Source of the DNA: Aurelia coerulea
Taxonomy: Eukaryota > Cnidaria > Scyphozoa > Semaeostomeae > Ulmaridae
Length of the DNA: 64,000 nucleotides
Assembly (NCBI GenBank): GCA_039566865.1
Contig: CM076943.1
Span: 35,906,663 to 35,970,662, forward strand
Direction: 5' to 3'
Numbering within the stretch: the first letter of the stretch is position 1; each line of letters begins with the position of its first letter. A program made the position numbers and the translations under genes. Shown piece by piece: positions 50,757 to 62,133 of the stretch. The notes beneath the pieces were generated by a model that saw only the letters and a list, made by a program, of their open reading frames with translations, did no database searches and was not told the DNA's origin.

Positions 50757-53143
50757 CTTATGTTAAGAAAGAACCAAAAATTATCAAATATAGAAATTAC
50801 GCAAAATCTTCTCATCAAGACTTCTTAGCTGAAGTCAATAATAGCCTCCAAGCAAGTATGCCAGAAAATTACGATAAATTTGAAGAGATCATAATAAAAA
50901 TCCTAGATAAACATGCTCCCATAAAAACAGCAATGGTTAGGGGCAATAACAAGCCTCACGTGACTAAGGCGCTGAAGAAAACTATGATGAAAAGGACAAG
51001 GTTAAGAAACATTGCAAATAAACCCAAAAGAACGGAGGATAAGGACAGATACAAGGCTCAACGAAATCTAGTAGTTAAATTAAACAGAAATGAAAAAAGG
51101 AATTTCTTTGCCAACCTCGACCCTGTTACTGTTGGAAAAGAAAAAACCTTTTGGAAAACGTTTAAGCCCCTTTTCTCAGAAAAGTCCAGCAAAGGCAGCC
51201 AAAAAATAATACTTGTTGAAAATGAAGCTATCATAGATGATGAAACTGAAATAAGTAATCTCTTTAACACCTATTTCGTGAACATAATTGATACTTTGCC
51301 CATTGACAAAACGGTGTCCACATCTATAGTCCCAAATACCTCAAATGACGTAGTGGCAGATGCGATAAAAAAATACGAAAATCATCCTTGTATCACTCAA
51401 ATAAAAAGACACATGACTGGAAATGACATATTTGAATTCAAGAGTGTCAGTCCCTTGGAGGTTTGGGAGGAGATCAATAAATTAGACAAATCAAAAAAGA
51501 CCAGCGGCGAGATTTCCACAGATATTGTTAAACTGATATCAGGATGTTCCTTAGAACATACAACTTATTTTATAAATAAAATGTTCTCAAGTAATGAATT
51601 CCCCGGAAAACTTAAACTGGCTGATGTCTCCCCGATCTTTAAATGTGGTGAGAGTACACAGAAGGCAAACTTTCGGCCAATAAGTGTCCTGTCAGCACTC
51701 TCCAACGTGTTTGAGCGCATTATGTCTCAACAGATACAGCCATTTACTTGTAAATTCCTATCTAGTTTACTATGTGCTTTTCGAAGTGGGCATAGTACAC
51801 AGAACGCGCTTTTCCGACTCATTGAGACTTGTCGTAAGACACTCGATGAAAAAGGGATAGTGGGGATGGTGCTAATGGACTTGTCAAAGGCATATGATTG
51901 TCTCCCACATGATTTACTTATAGCCAAACTTGCAGCCTATGGATTTGGGCCAAACAGTCTTGAACTAATCTCAAACTATCTGTCACAAAGAAAACAACGC
52001 GTTCAAATAGGTTCAAAATTCAGTGAATGGCAGGAGATAGTTTCAGGAGTTCCACAGGGCTCAGTTCTCGGTCCACTTTTATTCAATATCTTTGTCAATG
52101 ACTTCATCTTCGCCATGAAGTCCTCACACGTCTGCAACTTTGCAGATGATAATACTGTGTATGCATGTGACAAAGATGTTGAATCAGTGGCAATGAGACT
52201 TGAGGATGATATCTCTAGAGCTCTTGACTGGTTTAAAGATAACAGAATGGTGGCAAATCCCAAAAAATTTCAAGTAATGTTTCTTGGCCTGAAGCAGCAT
52301 CAAGAATTTCTGCTAGAAATAGAAAACAAAATAATAAATGTGACAAGGTCTGTTAAACTTCTTGGGATAACTGTTGACGATGAGCTGAAATTTGACAAGC
52401 ATGTGAAAACACTGTGTCAACAAGTTAGCAGAAAAGTCAGTGCATTCTCAAGGGTTGCACCTTACATCGATGAAAAGAAAGGGAAGATCCTTTACCACAC
52501 ATTTATAAAGTCAAATTTTAATTATTGTCCACTTATCTGGATGTTTTGTGGTAAAACGCAAAACAAAGAAATAGACAGAGTTCACAAAAGAGCTTTGCGA
52601 ATACTTCTTGAGGACTATGCATCGAACTTCGATGAGCTTCTCCAAAAGATAGATGACACTAGGGTCCATGTAAACAATCTACGTAACTTGATGATAGAGA
52701 TATATAAGTGCCTATCGTGCGAAAATCCATCCTTTCTGTGGAATATTTTCCAGCGAAAGGACCTTACATACAATCTAAGATCAGGTTCAATATTAATGCT
52801 ACCACAAGCGAAAACTACAACCTATGGGACCAGTTCATTGACCTTTAGGGGTAGCATCCTCTGGAACAGCCTACCTGACTCTATAAAAAGCTCGCCATCT
52901 GTTGTATGCTTCAAAAAATCGATAAAAGAATGGAAGGGTGAAAACTGCACATGCAAAAATTGCTTGTAGCAACAATAACTATGGAAATCTCTCCGAAAAC
53001 AGTAATCATCTGTAAATATATTTATTTTCTTTATATTATTGTAAATTTTTCCTTTGTAGATAGTTGGTTTGAATTAGCTGGTGTATTTTAAGCTATTGTA
53101 AATACCAACTGTAAATAATTTAATAATAATAATAATAATAATA
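50752..53143 (+). mobile_element. LINE J, best copy, 5'-truncated, with (AAT)n tail
   Basis: This insertion begins inside the PLE fragment and ends in an (AAT)n tail at 53121-53143, the same tail as in the two other LINE J copies. It lacks the endonuclease, so it was truncated on insertion. The TA two bases after its tail was then used by the pogo-type element at 53148. Confidence 0.8.
50757..52969 (+). CDS. LINE J reverse transcriptase, 5'-truncated, long open frame
   Basis: The frame (open from 50741, about 738 codons within the LINE) carries the linker (GNNKPHVTKALKKTMMKR, GKEKTFWKTFKPLF), the polymerase (ANFRPISVLSALSNVFERIM, LCAFRSGHSTQNALFRLIE, GMVLMDLSKAYDCLPHDLLI, SGVPQGSVLGPLLFNIFVND, CNFADDNTVYACD with the catalytic DD near residue 470), MVANPKKFQVMFLGLK, VKLLGITVDDELKFD, and the end with VHKRALRILLEDYASNFDE and a cysteine tail CTCKNC. 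No stop or frameshift occurs. The endonuclease domain is missing, so it can supply reverse transcriptase at most. The first residues read from PLE flank. Copies at 18149-25404 and 26668-28149 are its decayed relatives. Confidence 0.85.
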
Positions 53144-53147
53144 AGTA

Positions 53148-54510
53148 GGGTAAGACGGGGTAAAGTGAACTACGGGGTAAAGTGAACTACTCAAAACATT
53201 CGCGCTTCTCTCCAAAAGCAAACATGCAATGATAAAACATGATTTATGCCAAATGCTTTGTTACATGTGCTCACAGAAAATGAAATAATTTTTGCAAAAT
53301 AGTTCTTCCTGTTGTTGCAAAAAATCCCTTTACCCGAGGCAGTAAAAACAACCTCGGGAAATCATGGTTGTTAGGTTTGGGCTCCTATCTTTGGTCTTAA
53401 TTTTTGACCCCAAGACGAAATTCATTTCTATAATTTTTTTGATCGATTTGAAGCACATACCATGTGGTTACTTTTTCCAAAAGGAAAGGGCCAAGAAAGA
53501 CTTTTTTGTACGCTTACATAATATTTTAAAAGATCTACCGTCCAGTCGATATTTTGCTTCGACCGGGGTAAAGTGAACTACCCATGATTTTTCATTTTCT
53601 CATGTGAACATGAAGTCAGATGAAGAAGACCTTTTCAATCTCATTTGGTTCATAAGTCTGCCTTCAAAAAATCATGATTTGCAGGATAATTTTTCGCTCT
53701 GATGACACAGAAATATATTCTGATACCAGCTCCCTGAAAAACCTCCAAACATTTGACAGCCGAAGTTTGACCTTCATTCAAAAATGCGGTTACTGATCCA
53801 AGAATTTTGTTGGGATTTGACGAAGCAAGCATACCTATCGACGTGTAAAGGATAAATGGCCATCACTGTGAAATTAGAATATAGATAATTGTTATAGATT
53901 TATAACTATTTTTGGTTTTATTTCTGGGCGGAGGTTTCAGGTCAAAGTGAGCTACTTTGAAAATATTGTTTCTCTTTGTGGTAATTTTGTATTTATATGC
54001 AGAATATAGTATTTTCGAAGAATATTCCCATTATTGATCATCGACTTGTATTCAGGTCTCGCAATCTGACTCGAATTGATGACTTAGACAATAGTTTTTG
54101 GTTAATATTTGATCTGCAAAGATCGTTCTCAACATAGGTCACAATTTAATTTTTTTAAATATCACTCTTGTGAAATTTTTGGGTTTTTTTCGTTTTGGCA
54201 TGCGAAGAACTCCTTAGAGTTGCAAAATAAATCATATTTTCGGGTATTACAAGCATTATTTTGGTTTTATCGAACAATTGCTAAGTAGTTCACTTTACCC
54301 CGGTCCGGGGTAAAGTGAACTAGGCAGAGCGGTCGCCAAAGAAAGCTCTTTTGTGAGACAATGGAAAAAGATTTGAAAAATATTTTTGCTGGATAAACTG
54401 AACCAAAGACATAATGTCAAAACAACGTTAAAAAGTTTGCCCTCAGCTACAATCTCTTTAGGATATCCTTGAAAAACCTCCAAAATAGTTCACTTTACCC
54501 CGTCTTACCC
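53148..54510. mobile_element. Pogo-type element with repeated GGGGTAAAGTGAACTA motifs
   Basis: The ends GGGTAAGACGGGGTAAAG and its exact inverse are flanked by TA (53146-53147 and 54511-54512). The perfect inverted repeat is 25 bp. GGGGTAAAGTGAACTA occurs about six times in both orientations: twice near the left end (53156, 53174), at 53565, as a back-to-back pair around 54283-54320, and at the right end. The 1363 bp hold no open frame of note. Confidence 0.78.
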
Positions 54511-54513
54511 TAG

Positions 54514-54800
54514 CTTTGCTGTTTCTTTCAAGGGAAGAACCTTTACTTCAGTGCACCTCCAGGATTTATGGGAAGTCGCTGATTTTTCAGGCCATTCCCT
54601 TGATGGCTGCTGATTATTTAAGATTTGAATCCTTTCAAAATTCCATACTCGATATTTCACCACTCCAGTCGTTGATGCTTGATCAAGTAGGGAAAGTCAA
54701 GAACATTGGTATCAACACTGCTGTAATTTATTCTGACCAGTCGACTGCAGTCAGACAGAGGAGGTTTTGAAAGACATCGAAGAAGGAGGGATATTGCTGA
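54514..54800 (+). pseudogene. RecQ-like DNA helicase fragment
   Basis: The plus frame 54516-54770 reads YGKSLIFQAIPLMAADYL, which resembles the Walker A region of RecQ-type helicases (GYGKSLxFQ-like; the first G of the motif is not clear here), and DISPLQSLMLDQVGKVKNIG, which resembles motif Ia (SPLxxLMxDQV). A possible continuation, VLKDIEEGGILLIA, lies in another frame after a shift near 54760. Only about 90 residues are present, with no intron signals I trust. It could be an exon of a host gene, a retro-copy, or part of a mobile element; RecQ-like fragments are common in cnidarian repeats as far as I know. Confidence 0.55.
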
Positions 54801-55175
54801 TCGCCATCATCTTCACATAGTAGCAACAGACAGTGGTTAGTATTTGCATCGTATGTTTTTTGGATTTACATTGGCCTATTACTTACTTAATTGAAGCAGA
54901 CCGAGGCACCAAATTAATGTGTTTCTCATTTCATGAGTACCAGTGCATGATTAAAAGATAATGTGGAATGTAGATTTTAAACCTTTAAAGTAGGAGAGAC
55001 AATGAAGCAGCTGTCTAAGACTTTTCATAGGTTTTTAAAGAAACTAAAAAGGCTGGGGCTGGTAGACAGTTTCTTGAATTTTATGACACTTTGCCTACCA
55101 AAAGTTTTAAATGAGTTTCTAAGACTCAGCTTCAAATAGCTCTTTGGAGAGGTATCTGGATGTCAAAAAGATTAG
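54801..55175. other. No recognisable gene
   Basis: AT-rich sequence without supported coding or repeat structure. Confidence 0.5.
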
Positions 55176-55183
55176 GCTGGTAC

Positions 55184-55636
55184 CCCGGGGGGGGGGGGGT
55201 ACTCCATTTGAGGCCTGACAGGGGGGTCCAGTCAGGGTTAAAGAGGGCCAAGGCAAAAATTTGAAAGTTACCCTCAAATGGTAGTATCTTTTTATAGAAA
55301 CCCCCAAATGGCAGTTCATGGACCTAAAATTGGGCCATTTGGTAGCGTGTGGTAGCAAAATTTTCTACAGTATTTCAAAATTTTCTATTGTAAAAACTGA
55401 TTGAACAAAACAAAAAAACTTCAAAATTCAATGATAATTACTGCTGCAAAGACCATATCACCGTGCCGAGGAGCCTACTGAGTTGAAATCTTATAACTGA
55501 CCAGGAATCTTGGAATACCCCCAATTGGTAGTTTATGTTTGACAAATAGGGCCATTTGGTAGCCATTTTGTAAGACCCTCAAACCGACTGGACCCCCCTG
55601 TTAGGCCATTATGGAAGTACCCCCCCCCCCCCCGGG
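55184..55636. mobile_element. G-rich MITE with 8-bp target duplication (hAT-like)
   Basis: The ends CCCGGGGGGG...TACTCCATTTGAGGCC and, inverted, CCCGGGGG...TACTTCCATAATGGCC enclose 453 bp. A second matching block is GGGGGGTCCAGTC at 55221 and its inverse at 55587. GCTGGTAC flanks both sides (55176-55183 and 55637-55644). An 8-bp duplication points to a hAT-type element. Homopolymer length at both ends may be unreliable in assembly. Confidence 0.68.
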
Positions 55637-55644
55637 GCTGGTAC

Positions 55645-56638
55645 ATGGTACATTGTGGCTCAAATTTTCAATTTTCATTCTTTCAGGGACTTGGCACTAC
55701 TCAGAAACCTGGCCTTCAGCAAATTGTATGGACAAATTCTGGAAATAAAGGCATTTCTGGATTCTTCAGTGAAACTTGCAGTTTTCACAGCAACTGCTTC
55801 AAATCTACAATAGCATCAATCTTGTCTGTTATGAATTTAGCCCCAGTCTCTACCCATGTTTAATAGCAACAACGTTCTGCTGCCAAGAACTCTGACATGA
55901 TATGGACATTGAGAAGAGTGAAGTTTAAAAGAGTAGATCAGAGAAGAGTAAGAATTTTAATCAAAGAAGTTTGAAGATGTTCTAATTGTCTAAATTTACA
56001 TCATGGAGACAGATCTTGCTATCTGGAAACAGGAGAATCCATTTTGAACTAGCATACTGTATGCTGATTGTCAATTTAGACAATTTGAGAATGAAAGAAT
56101 TTTATGCAACTACTGTAGTAGAAGTTCACAACAAAACAATACAGATTAATTAATTGCAATTGTAGCAGCTCAAATCTGTGCATATTATTGAACAAACAAT
56201 AACTTGTGAACATATACAGGGATTGTTTTAAAAGGAACTAAGAAATTTACCAACAATGGAATGTTTCTTAAATTTATTGAATTTAAGTTTCTTTAGCAGT
56301 TTCTTAGTTGGTGTAGCAATTCATATTCATACATTTAAAACAACATTTAAAAGGTTTCTTTACTAAATGTTTTTCCGATACCCAACCACAGTTGGCAGAA
56401 CAGAGGATCAGGCGCTTGTAGAGGATGTTGGTCGTAAAATTTCTGATATTCTAAAATAATGGAATAAACTTGTAGCATTAAGTTGTTTTAACATATTTTC
56501 AGGTATCTGCATCATGATTTCTTACAACAGATATTCTAAATTTCATTTGCAATCAGTTCAGTGACATTCAAGTGAACAAAAAGCTTTTCAAAACTACAGT
56601 TTTGTATTTTTCTCTCACATTTTTTCTTGTACCAGCAT
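55645..56638. other. No recognisable gene; one weak open frame
   Basis: An open frame at 55690-55863 (GLGTTQKPGLQQIVWTNSGN) follows a splice-acceptor-like TTCTTTCAG. I do not recognise the protein. The rest is AT-rich and featureless. Confidence 0.35.
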
Positions 56639-57780
56639 CTCCAAGGGGACTATTATGGAATTAAGGTCATCTTGACCTTTTATTGCTACCCCTGCCGCTG
56701 TAATTAGGGGTGTTTTCCTTTAATAACCCCACATATTGTATTGTATCTATGCTCAGATATTTATGTATGTACAGTATGTATGTATCAATTTGCCACAATA
56801 GATGTCTACAAGTTTTATAATAAAAATAGATACAATACAATATTAGATGTTAAAAATATAAAGATAAACACCCCTAATTACTGTGGTAGGGATAGCACTA
56901 AAAGTTCAAGCTGACTTTACTTCCATAATGGTCCCCTTAGAGGTGCTGTATAACGGAAATACATAGAAAAAAGGAAATTCAGAGCTGCATGTGTATTTTC
57001 AATATGGTCCTTAGTAGAAGACATTTATGTCATCTTTCTCTTTCTGTATATTTTGGAAAAAGTTCTCTTTGATCTTATGTTTGAATGCATAAGCATTGTT
57101 TATTGATTTGATCTCAGACGAAAGACTATTCCATGTTTTTGGCCCTAGATAAGACAGGCATTTTTGTCCAGCATTATGTTTTTGAAATGGAATATCCAAT
57201 TTGAACTTGGATTTTTGTGTTGTTTGGCCCTGGTTGACTAGAGGGAATATCTCAGCACTGCACGCTGGGGCAGTTCATTTGAGAAATTTCCTTACATTGA
57301 AATGGACACATTGATCTGTCCTGTTCTTTGTAGTGCACCAATTTATAGCCTTGAATTCTGTGACCCCAATATGTGCTGTGCTTTTCACATTCAGGTAAAA
57401 ACAAATGCATTTGTTTTGAGCCATCTAGAATTTTTTGGACAGCCTCTTATTCAACCCTCGATACCAAGAAGTGCATGCATGATAAAAATGAGGTTGAATA
57501 AGAGCATTTAAAAGCAACCTGCTAATTGCCATTTATTTTTCCAAGCATCTTTTGTTACCATCGACTGCCCAGAAAGATTTTCATCCAGGATGCATCCCAG
57601 ATATGTCCAACTTTTTCAGATTCTTGCTTTTTTGGTCTAAAGAGAATTTATTGAGTTTTGTCCTCTCCAAAATGAATGTGGTTAGTTTTCTACAAACCTA
57701 TCACAGAAGGAATTAAAATTTCTGTTTTCTGAGATCTCCTAAACCAGAACTGATCTCTGAATTGTGTTCTGTCTTTCCAC
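56639..57780 (-). pseudogene. LINE M remnants in inverted (tail-to-tail) arrangement
   Basis: On the minus strand, 57780-56850 holds the decayed C-terminal end of LINE M (KCLSYLGPKTWNSLSSEIKS at 57199-57011) and its 3' UTR (AAACACCCCTAATTACTGTG at 56868). On the plus strand at 56639-56800 the same 3' UTR appears in the opposite direction (CCGCTGTAATTAGGGGTGTT), with a GTAT-type tail. Two 3' ends therefore face each other about 70 bp apart. Confidence 0.68.
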
Positions 57781-57955
57781 TCTATATTATTTAGGCATTC
57801 TTCTTCTTAGCTTTTTATATATTTAATCAAAATTTTACAATACAAGTTACTTTTTAACACTACTTACAAAACTACTTTACGATACAACAAAAACGATACC
57901 TTGGAGAGAAAAAGTCAATGGCAACTCCGCAGCCATTACATAAAACTAAAGACTA

Positions 57956-58072
57956 AAAGTTTATCTCAAATTAGACGTCATCTAGTGAAACAAATTGAAT
58001 TGATCATTTGGGACAAGTTTGCGTGCCCAGATATCATGTGACGTCTAATTTAAGATAGACTTTCAAGACTAT
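57956..58072. repeat. Short hairpin (MITE-like) repeat
   Basis: AAGTTTATCTCAAATTAGAC at the left pairs with GTCTAATTTAAGATAGACTT at the right, with a loop of about 70 bp. The surrounding 57790-58330 has no other supported feature. Confidence 0.5.
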
Positions 58073-58399
58073 TACATACATTATATGAAACGACTACAAA
58101 ACAAAAAAAACAAAAAACAAAAAACAAAAATAAAGTTATAGACTACAGTATTTCTAGCCCAGTGGTAGTGAAAATGTCAGCTTTGTCGATTTTTAGTCCG
58201 TCATGTAAACATTCCGCTTTGAAATTGAATGCATCTCGGACAGTTGGGGCAGTTTCTTTAATGGCATCTCCAAATTTGTTCAATCATTCCTTCGAAACCA
58301 GGGAGTTATCCTCTTTTCTCCAACTCTGTACATGTCGCGATCAATATTGATATAATGCATCGCTGCATTATCTGGGCGCTGCATACCTCCTTGCCCGTG

Positions 58400-59460
58400 G
58401 AAACAATTAAATTTCAGGTAATTCTAGAAACTCAAGATCAAGATCTCTCAAGCTACTTGGAGGTTGACGATGAGCTAACATTTAGCACTCACATCGGCAA
58501 TTTGTGCAAAGAGTGAGCCAGAGAATAGGTGTCATACCTAGATTTCGTAATATAATGCCCACCAATGCAAAACTGACAATCTACTAGTCAGCAATTCTCT
58601 CTCACTTGACATACTGCAGTACAGTGTGGCATTTCTGCAAAATAGCAGACAAAAGAAAGATAGAGGGACTCCAAGAGAAAGCCCTAAGAGTTGTTTATTG
58701 TGATAAGTCCACGCCATACGCACAACTCCTAGTAAAGCGAATCTTCCATCTCTCGAGAATAGAAGACTGCAGGACATCGCCATACTAATGTACAAAGTTA
58801 AAAATGGTTTTGCTCCACATTATGTAAAAGAAATGTTTACAATAAAAGAAACTCCTTGCGAATTAAGAAACAGCAACTTCATTGTTCCGAAATTTCGCAC
58901 AGTAAAAGAAGGAAAACATTCAATAAGGTACTTTGGCCCATATCGGTGGAGTAAGTTAGAGAGACCAATTAAGGAGGTGCCAACAATTAACCAGGTCAAA
59001 GGAAGTATAAGAAGAATGGACATGGAAACTCTCTTGGACTGTAGACTGTAATTAGTTGTACATATGATTTTAAAGGACTCTTTATATAAAACTGGGTGTG
59101 TCAGAAGGAGCTGTCCGCTTTTGGCGGGCCGTGGGGGTCGTGCGCCTGGGCGGTTTCGGGGGTCTGTTGCTTGGTCTTTGGCAGGGGTCCTGAGTTAGAT
59201 GCCAGTTGGTGGTATCTGATTCGGGATCTTGGCTGGAGATTGGGCTGTGGGCCTTCAGGGCTGGTCTGGTGCGCGATTTGTCGTAGGCTGTCGGGAGTTG
59301 ATGGTTCTTTTTGGTGCACCCAGTTCAGCATAATTTTAACAAATATTTTCTATAGATCGTATTTTAATTTAATTTGTTATATATTTTCGTTGTGTCCCAA
59401 TTAGCTTGTAAGCTAAAGATTCTGACACATAAATAAAGTTATTGATTGAATGACTGATTG
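58400..59460 (+). pseudogene. CR1/L2-like LINE, C-terminal end with GC-rich 3' UTR
   Basis: The plus strand gives VDDELTFSTHIGNLCKE, then in shifted frames LTYCSTVWHFCKIADKRKIE and LQEKALRVVYCDKSTPYAQL (58606-58788) and MYKVKNGFAPHYVKEMFTIK with FGPYRWSKLERPIKEVPTIN (58788-59051). The 3' UTR (59052-59430) is markedly GC-rich around 59100-59320 and ends in an (ATTG)n tail. The open frames in that GC-rich part look like chance readings. Confidence 0.72.
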
Positions 59461-59482
59461 ATTGATTGATTGATTGGTTGAC

Positions 59483-59513
<31 letters not shown>

Positions 59514-59516
59514 CTC
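59440..59516. repeat. (ATTG)n microsatellite at a LINE 3' end
   Basis: About 18 units of ATTG with a few GACTG/GGTTG variants form the tail of the plus-strand LINE. Confidence 0.9.
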
Positions 59517-59519
59517 AGA

Positions 59520-59824
59520 TTTAAAGAAAGAAACCTGAAGCCTTCTTTTCCATTAAGAATAGGGCTAGTTTGGTTTTCCAAAAGTAAGTATGACTGTAAA
59601 CAATAGTAGACAATAGTAGAGCAAAGGTCAAGAAAACATGTAAAAATTGGCCATAACTTTGAGAACCCCTTGGATTCTTTGTAGTTGTCAAATTTGAAGT
59701 GCAAGAGGCTCAAAATAGAAGTACATGTCTCAGCTCTCAAATAATACCAGAATGGTTCAAATATATCAAATATTTCCTGATTTATTCAAATTTAAAAGTC
59801 GGACACTTTTTTTGGGACACCCTG
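59520..59824. mobile_element. Half of a mariner-type element (GGGACACCCTG end)
   Basis: The right end GGACACTTTTTTTGGGACAC followed by CCTG and TA (59825-59826) matches the mariner-type end at 17891-17914. No partner end is seen to the left, where the (ATTG)n tail lies. A CCCTGTATA...TATACAGGG palindrome spans the boundary. Confidence 0.5.
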
Positions 59825-59844
59825 TATATGTGTATACAGGGTTA

Positions 59845-60150
59845 AAATTTCGAAATTGTTAAAATTCGAAGAAATCAAGATTCGTGCCACAAGTATGTGT
59901 CTGGTCTTTTTTAAGAAACAGTTTATGTTATATGGTAGGTTTAGCAATCATTTCATTTTGGTCGAGCCAAGACAGAGCGCTGTCTGCTTCACTTTCCAAA
60001 ACCTTGACAAGATCTGGCAAGGATTTGAAAAAAAGCTGGCGTGTTGTCATCAGCATAATTGTACATGGTTGCTTGCTTTATGAAAGAGAAAAGATCATTT
60101 ATAAAGAAGTTGAAAAGAATATTACCCAACACTTCTATTTGATATTTGTG
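59845..60150 (-). pseudogene. LINE K-like fragment, catalytic region
   Basis: The minus strand reads NILFNFFINDLFSFIKQATM followed by YNYADDNTPAFFQILARSCQ, matching 45960-46090 on the plus strand (FNFYINDI, MYNYADDNTLSFF). About 300 bp, with stops on either side. The remaining stretch 60150-60510 holds nothing I recognise except an (ACAA)n run at 60451-60473. Confidence 0.68.
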
Positions 60151-60519
60151 TATATAGATGTACAGCTACAATCTTGGCCAAGATACTTGGGACAAATCAT
60201 AAAATTGCACTACTTCGGCCTTTGATTGCGTGCCCACCGCTCCCCTCGTTTCAAAGTTGCTTTAATCAAACGCCTTTCGACTTTCTCAACATTAACATTG
60301 AAGTAGGGGGGAGGGGGGATTAGGAGACTCTAAACGTATGTTTTCTCCTCGATATTTTAGGAAACATCATGAAGACACTGAAATTTGCCTGTGTCCCAGC
60401 TTCTTTTGGTCAGGATTGTAGGTATAAAAATCGAATAAAGATAAGGTAACACACAAACAAACAAACAAACAAACGAAGATTACTAGCAAATGCAGTACTT
60501 CCGCCCCACTGTCATTATG

Positions 60520-61172
<653 letters not shown>

Positions 61173-61279
61173 AACCAAAAAGCAGCCAACAGACATCGTT
61201 ATTTAACAATTTTAAGAATGATTTTCTTGAATTTCCTCTGTACTAGTATAGCTTTTAATTCCTTTCTTTCCTTCCATAG

Positions 61280-61467
61280 ATGGTGCTGCTGTTGAGATGT
61301 TGAAAGAAATGAGTCCATCGGCGATCGATGTTGAATTCCGACTGGCTGCTCCTGAAGGCGGTGGTAGTGTTGATGCCTTGAAATTGCTGCTTGAGTTCTT
61401 CAATGAATGCCTGGGTGGTGGACGGAATTATGAATTGATCCAAGCATACATTGGCTTATTTTTGAAG
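61280..61467 (+). CDS. WDR36: Internal exon of WDR36/UTP21 (Utp21 C-terminal domain)
   Basis: A 188-bp exon is bounded by an acceptor with a pyrimidine-rich tract (CTTTCCTTCCATAG, AG at 61278-61279) and a GTATGT donor at 61468. The reading is (D)GAAVEMLKEMSPSAIDVEFR, then APEGGGSVDALKLLLEFFNE and YELIQAYIGLFLK. These match the order of motifs in the C-terminal Utp21 domain of WDR36 (LGPSGIETELRSLSPDCGGS and AQAYLALFLK in vertebrates, from memory). WDR36/Utp21 is a WD-repeat component of the nucleolar small-subunit processome that matures 18S rRNA. The exon starts in codon phase 2 (its first two bases complete a codon) and ends on a codon boundary. The flanking exons are not seen in this window, so the surrounding DNA is taken as intron. 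Confidence 0.85.
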
Positions 61468-61597
61468 GTATGTGTGACTTTCCTCTTTGCTGTTTCCTCT
61501 TTGCTGTTCCAAGGAACTTCTCTTTTATTAGAACAATGAGGCCTTAATATGTCCTTGAATAATGTTTGCATCATCAACATTGATTGATACATTTTTT

Positions 61598-61800
61598 CAT
61601 TTCATTTTTAATTCATTTAGGGAGGGTTACCCTTCAGCAAAGGCTGATTTTCAAGGGGCCCTCAAGTAAAACTTTTAATTACAATATACAATAAATTAAA
61701 TCTGCAATATAAAAAACCATCAAGCTAAAAACCTACTTACAATAATTATACAATACTAGACTTGAAGAAATAAAGACTTGAAGGGAAGAAATAATTTCTG
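61598..61800 (-). pseudogene. LINE 3' UTR fragment
   Basis: The block AGGGAGGGTTACCCTTCAGC followed by AAAGGCTGATTTTCAAGGGG matches the 3' UTR at 40420-40465. An ATTTC-rich end at 61598-61615 resembles a LINE tail read in reverse. No coding part remains. Confidence 0.55.
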
Positions 61801-62131
61801 TCAGGTCAGAAATAGTGCAACTCTCTGAGGATTATCGGAATTTTCACGAGAGCTATGACATTGGAGGCTGCTGTTTCATTTTCATCCCATAAAGCTATTT
61901 ATCGCTGCAAAATAGTAAGACAAAATGGCCGACCGCTGGTTTCAGTGATCAGGCAAATTTGGTCTCCTGAAAGTCATAGCTCCATCATTTTTCAACGGAT
62001 TTTTATGGGGATGGTTGCAAACTTTAATTGAACATCTGAAGACCACCATCATGCAAAAGTTTGGCGAGAATCTTTTCCCGTTTTGTCGCAATCTTCAAAC
62101 AAACGGGGTACAATTTTTTTGGGACACCCTG
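61801..62131. mobile_element. Half of a mariner-type element (GGGACACCCTG end)
   Basis: The right end AATTTTTTTGGGACACCCTG is followed by TA at 62132-62133, as in the element at 16919-17914. The arm contains CATAGCTCCATCATTTTTCA. The matching left end is not visible. The next element (62134) starts right at this TA. Confidence 0.5.
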
Positions 62132-62133
62132 TA

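Noticed and set aside
55690..55863. Possible WDR36 exon after TTCTTTCAG
   Set aside because: The translation does not resemble WDR36 and has no donor site before its stop codon.
59096..59404. 102-codon open frame in GC-rich DNA
   Set aside because: It lies in the 3' UTR of a LINE directly after its stop codon, resembles no family, and an opposite frame is open as well.
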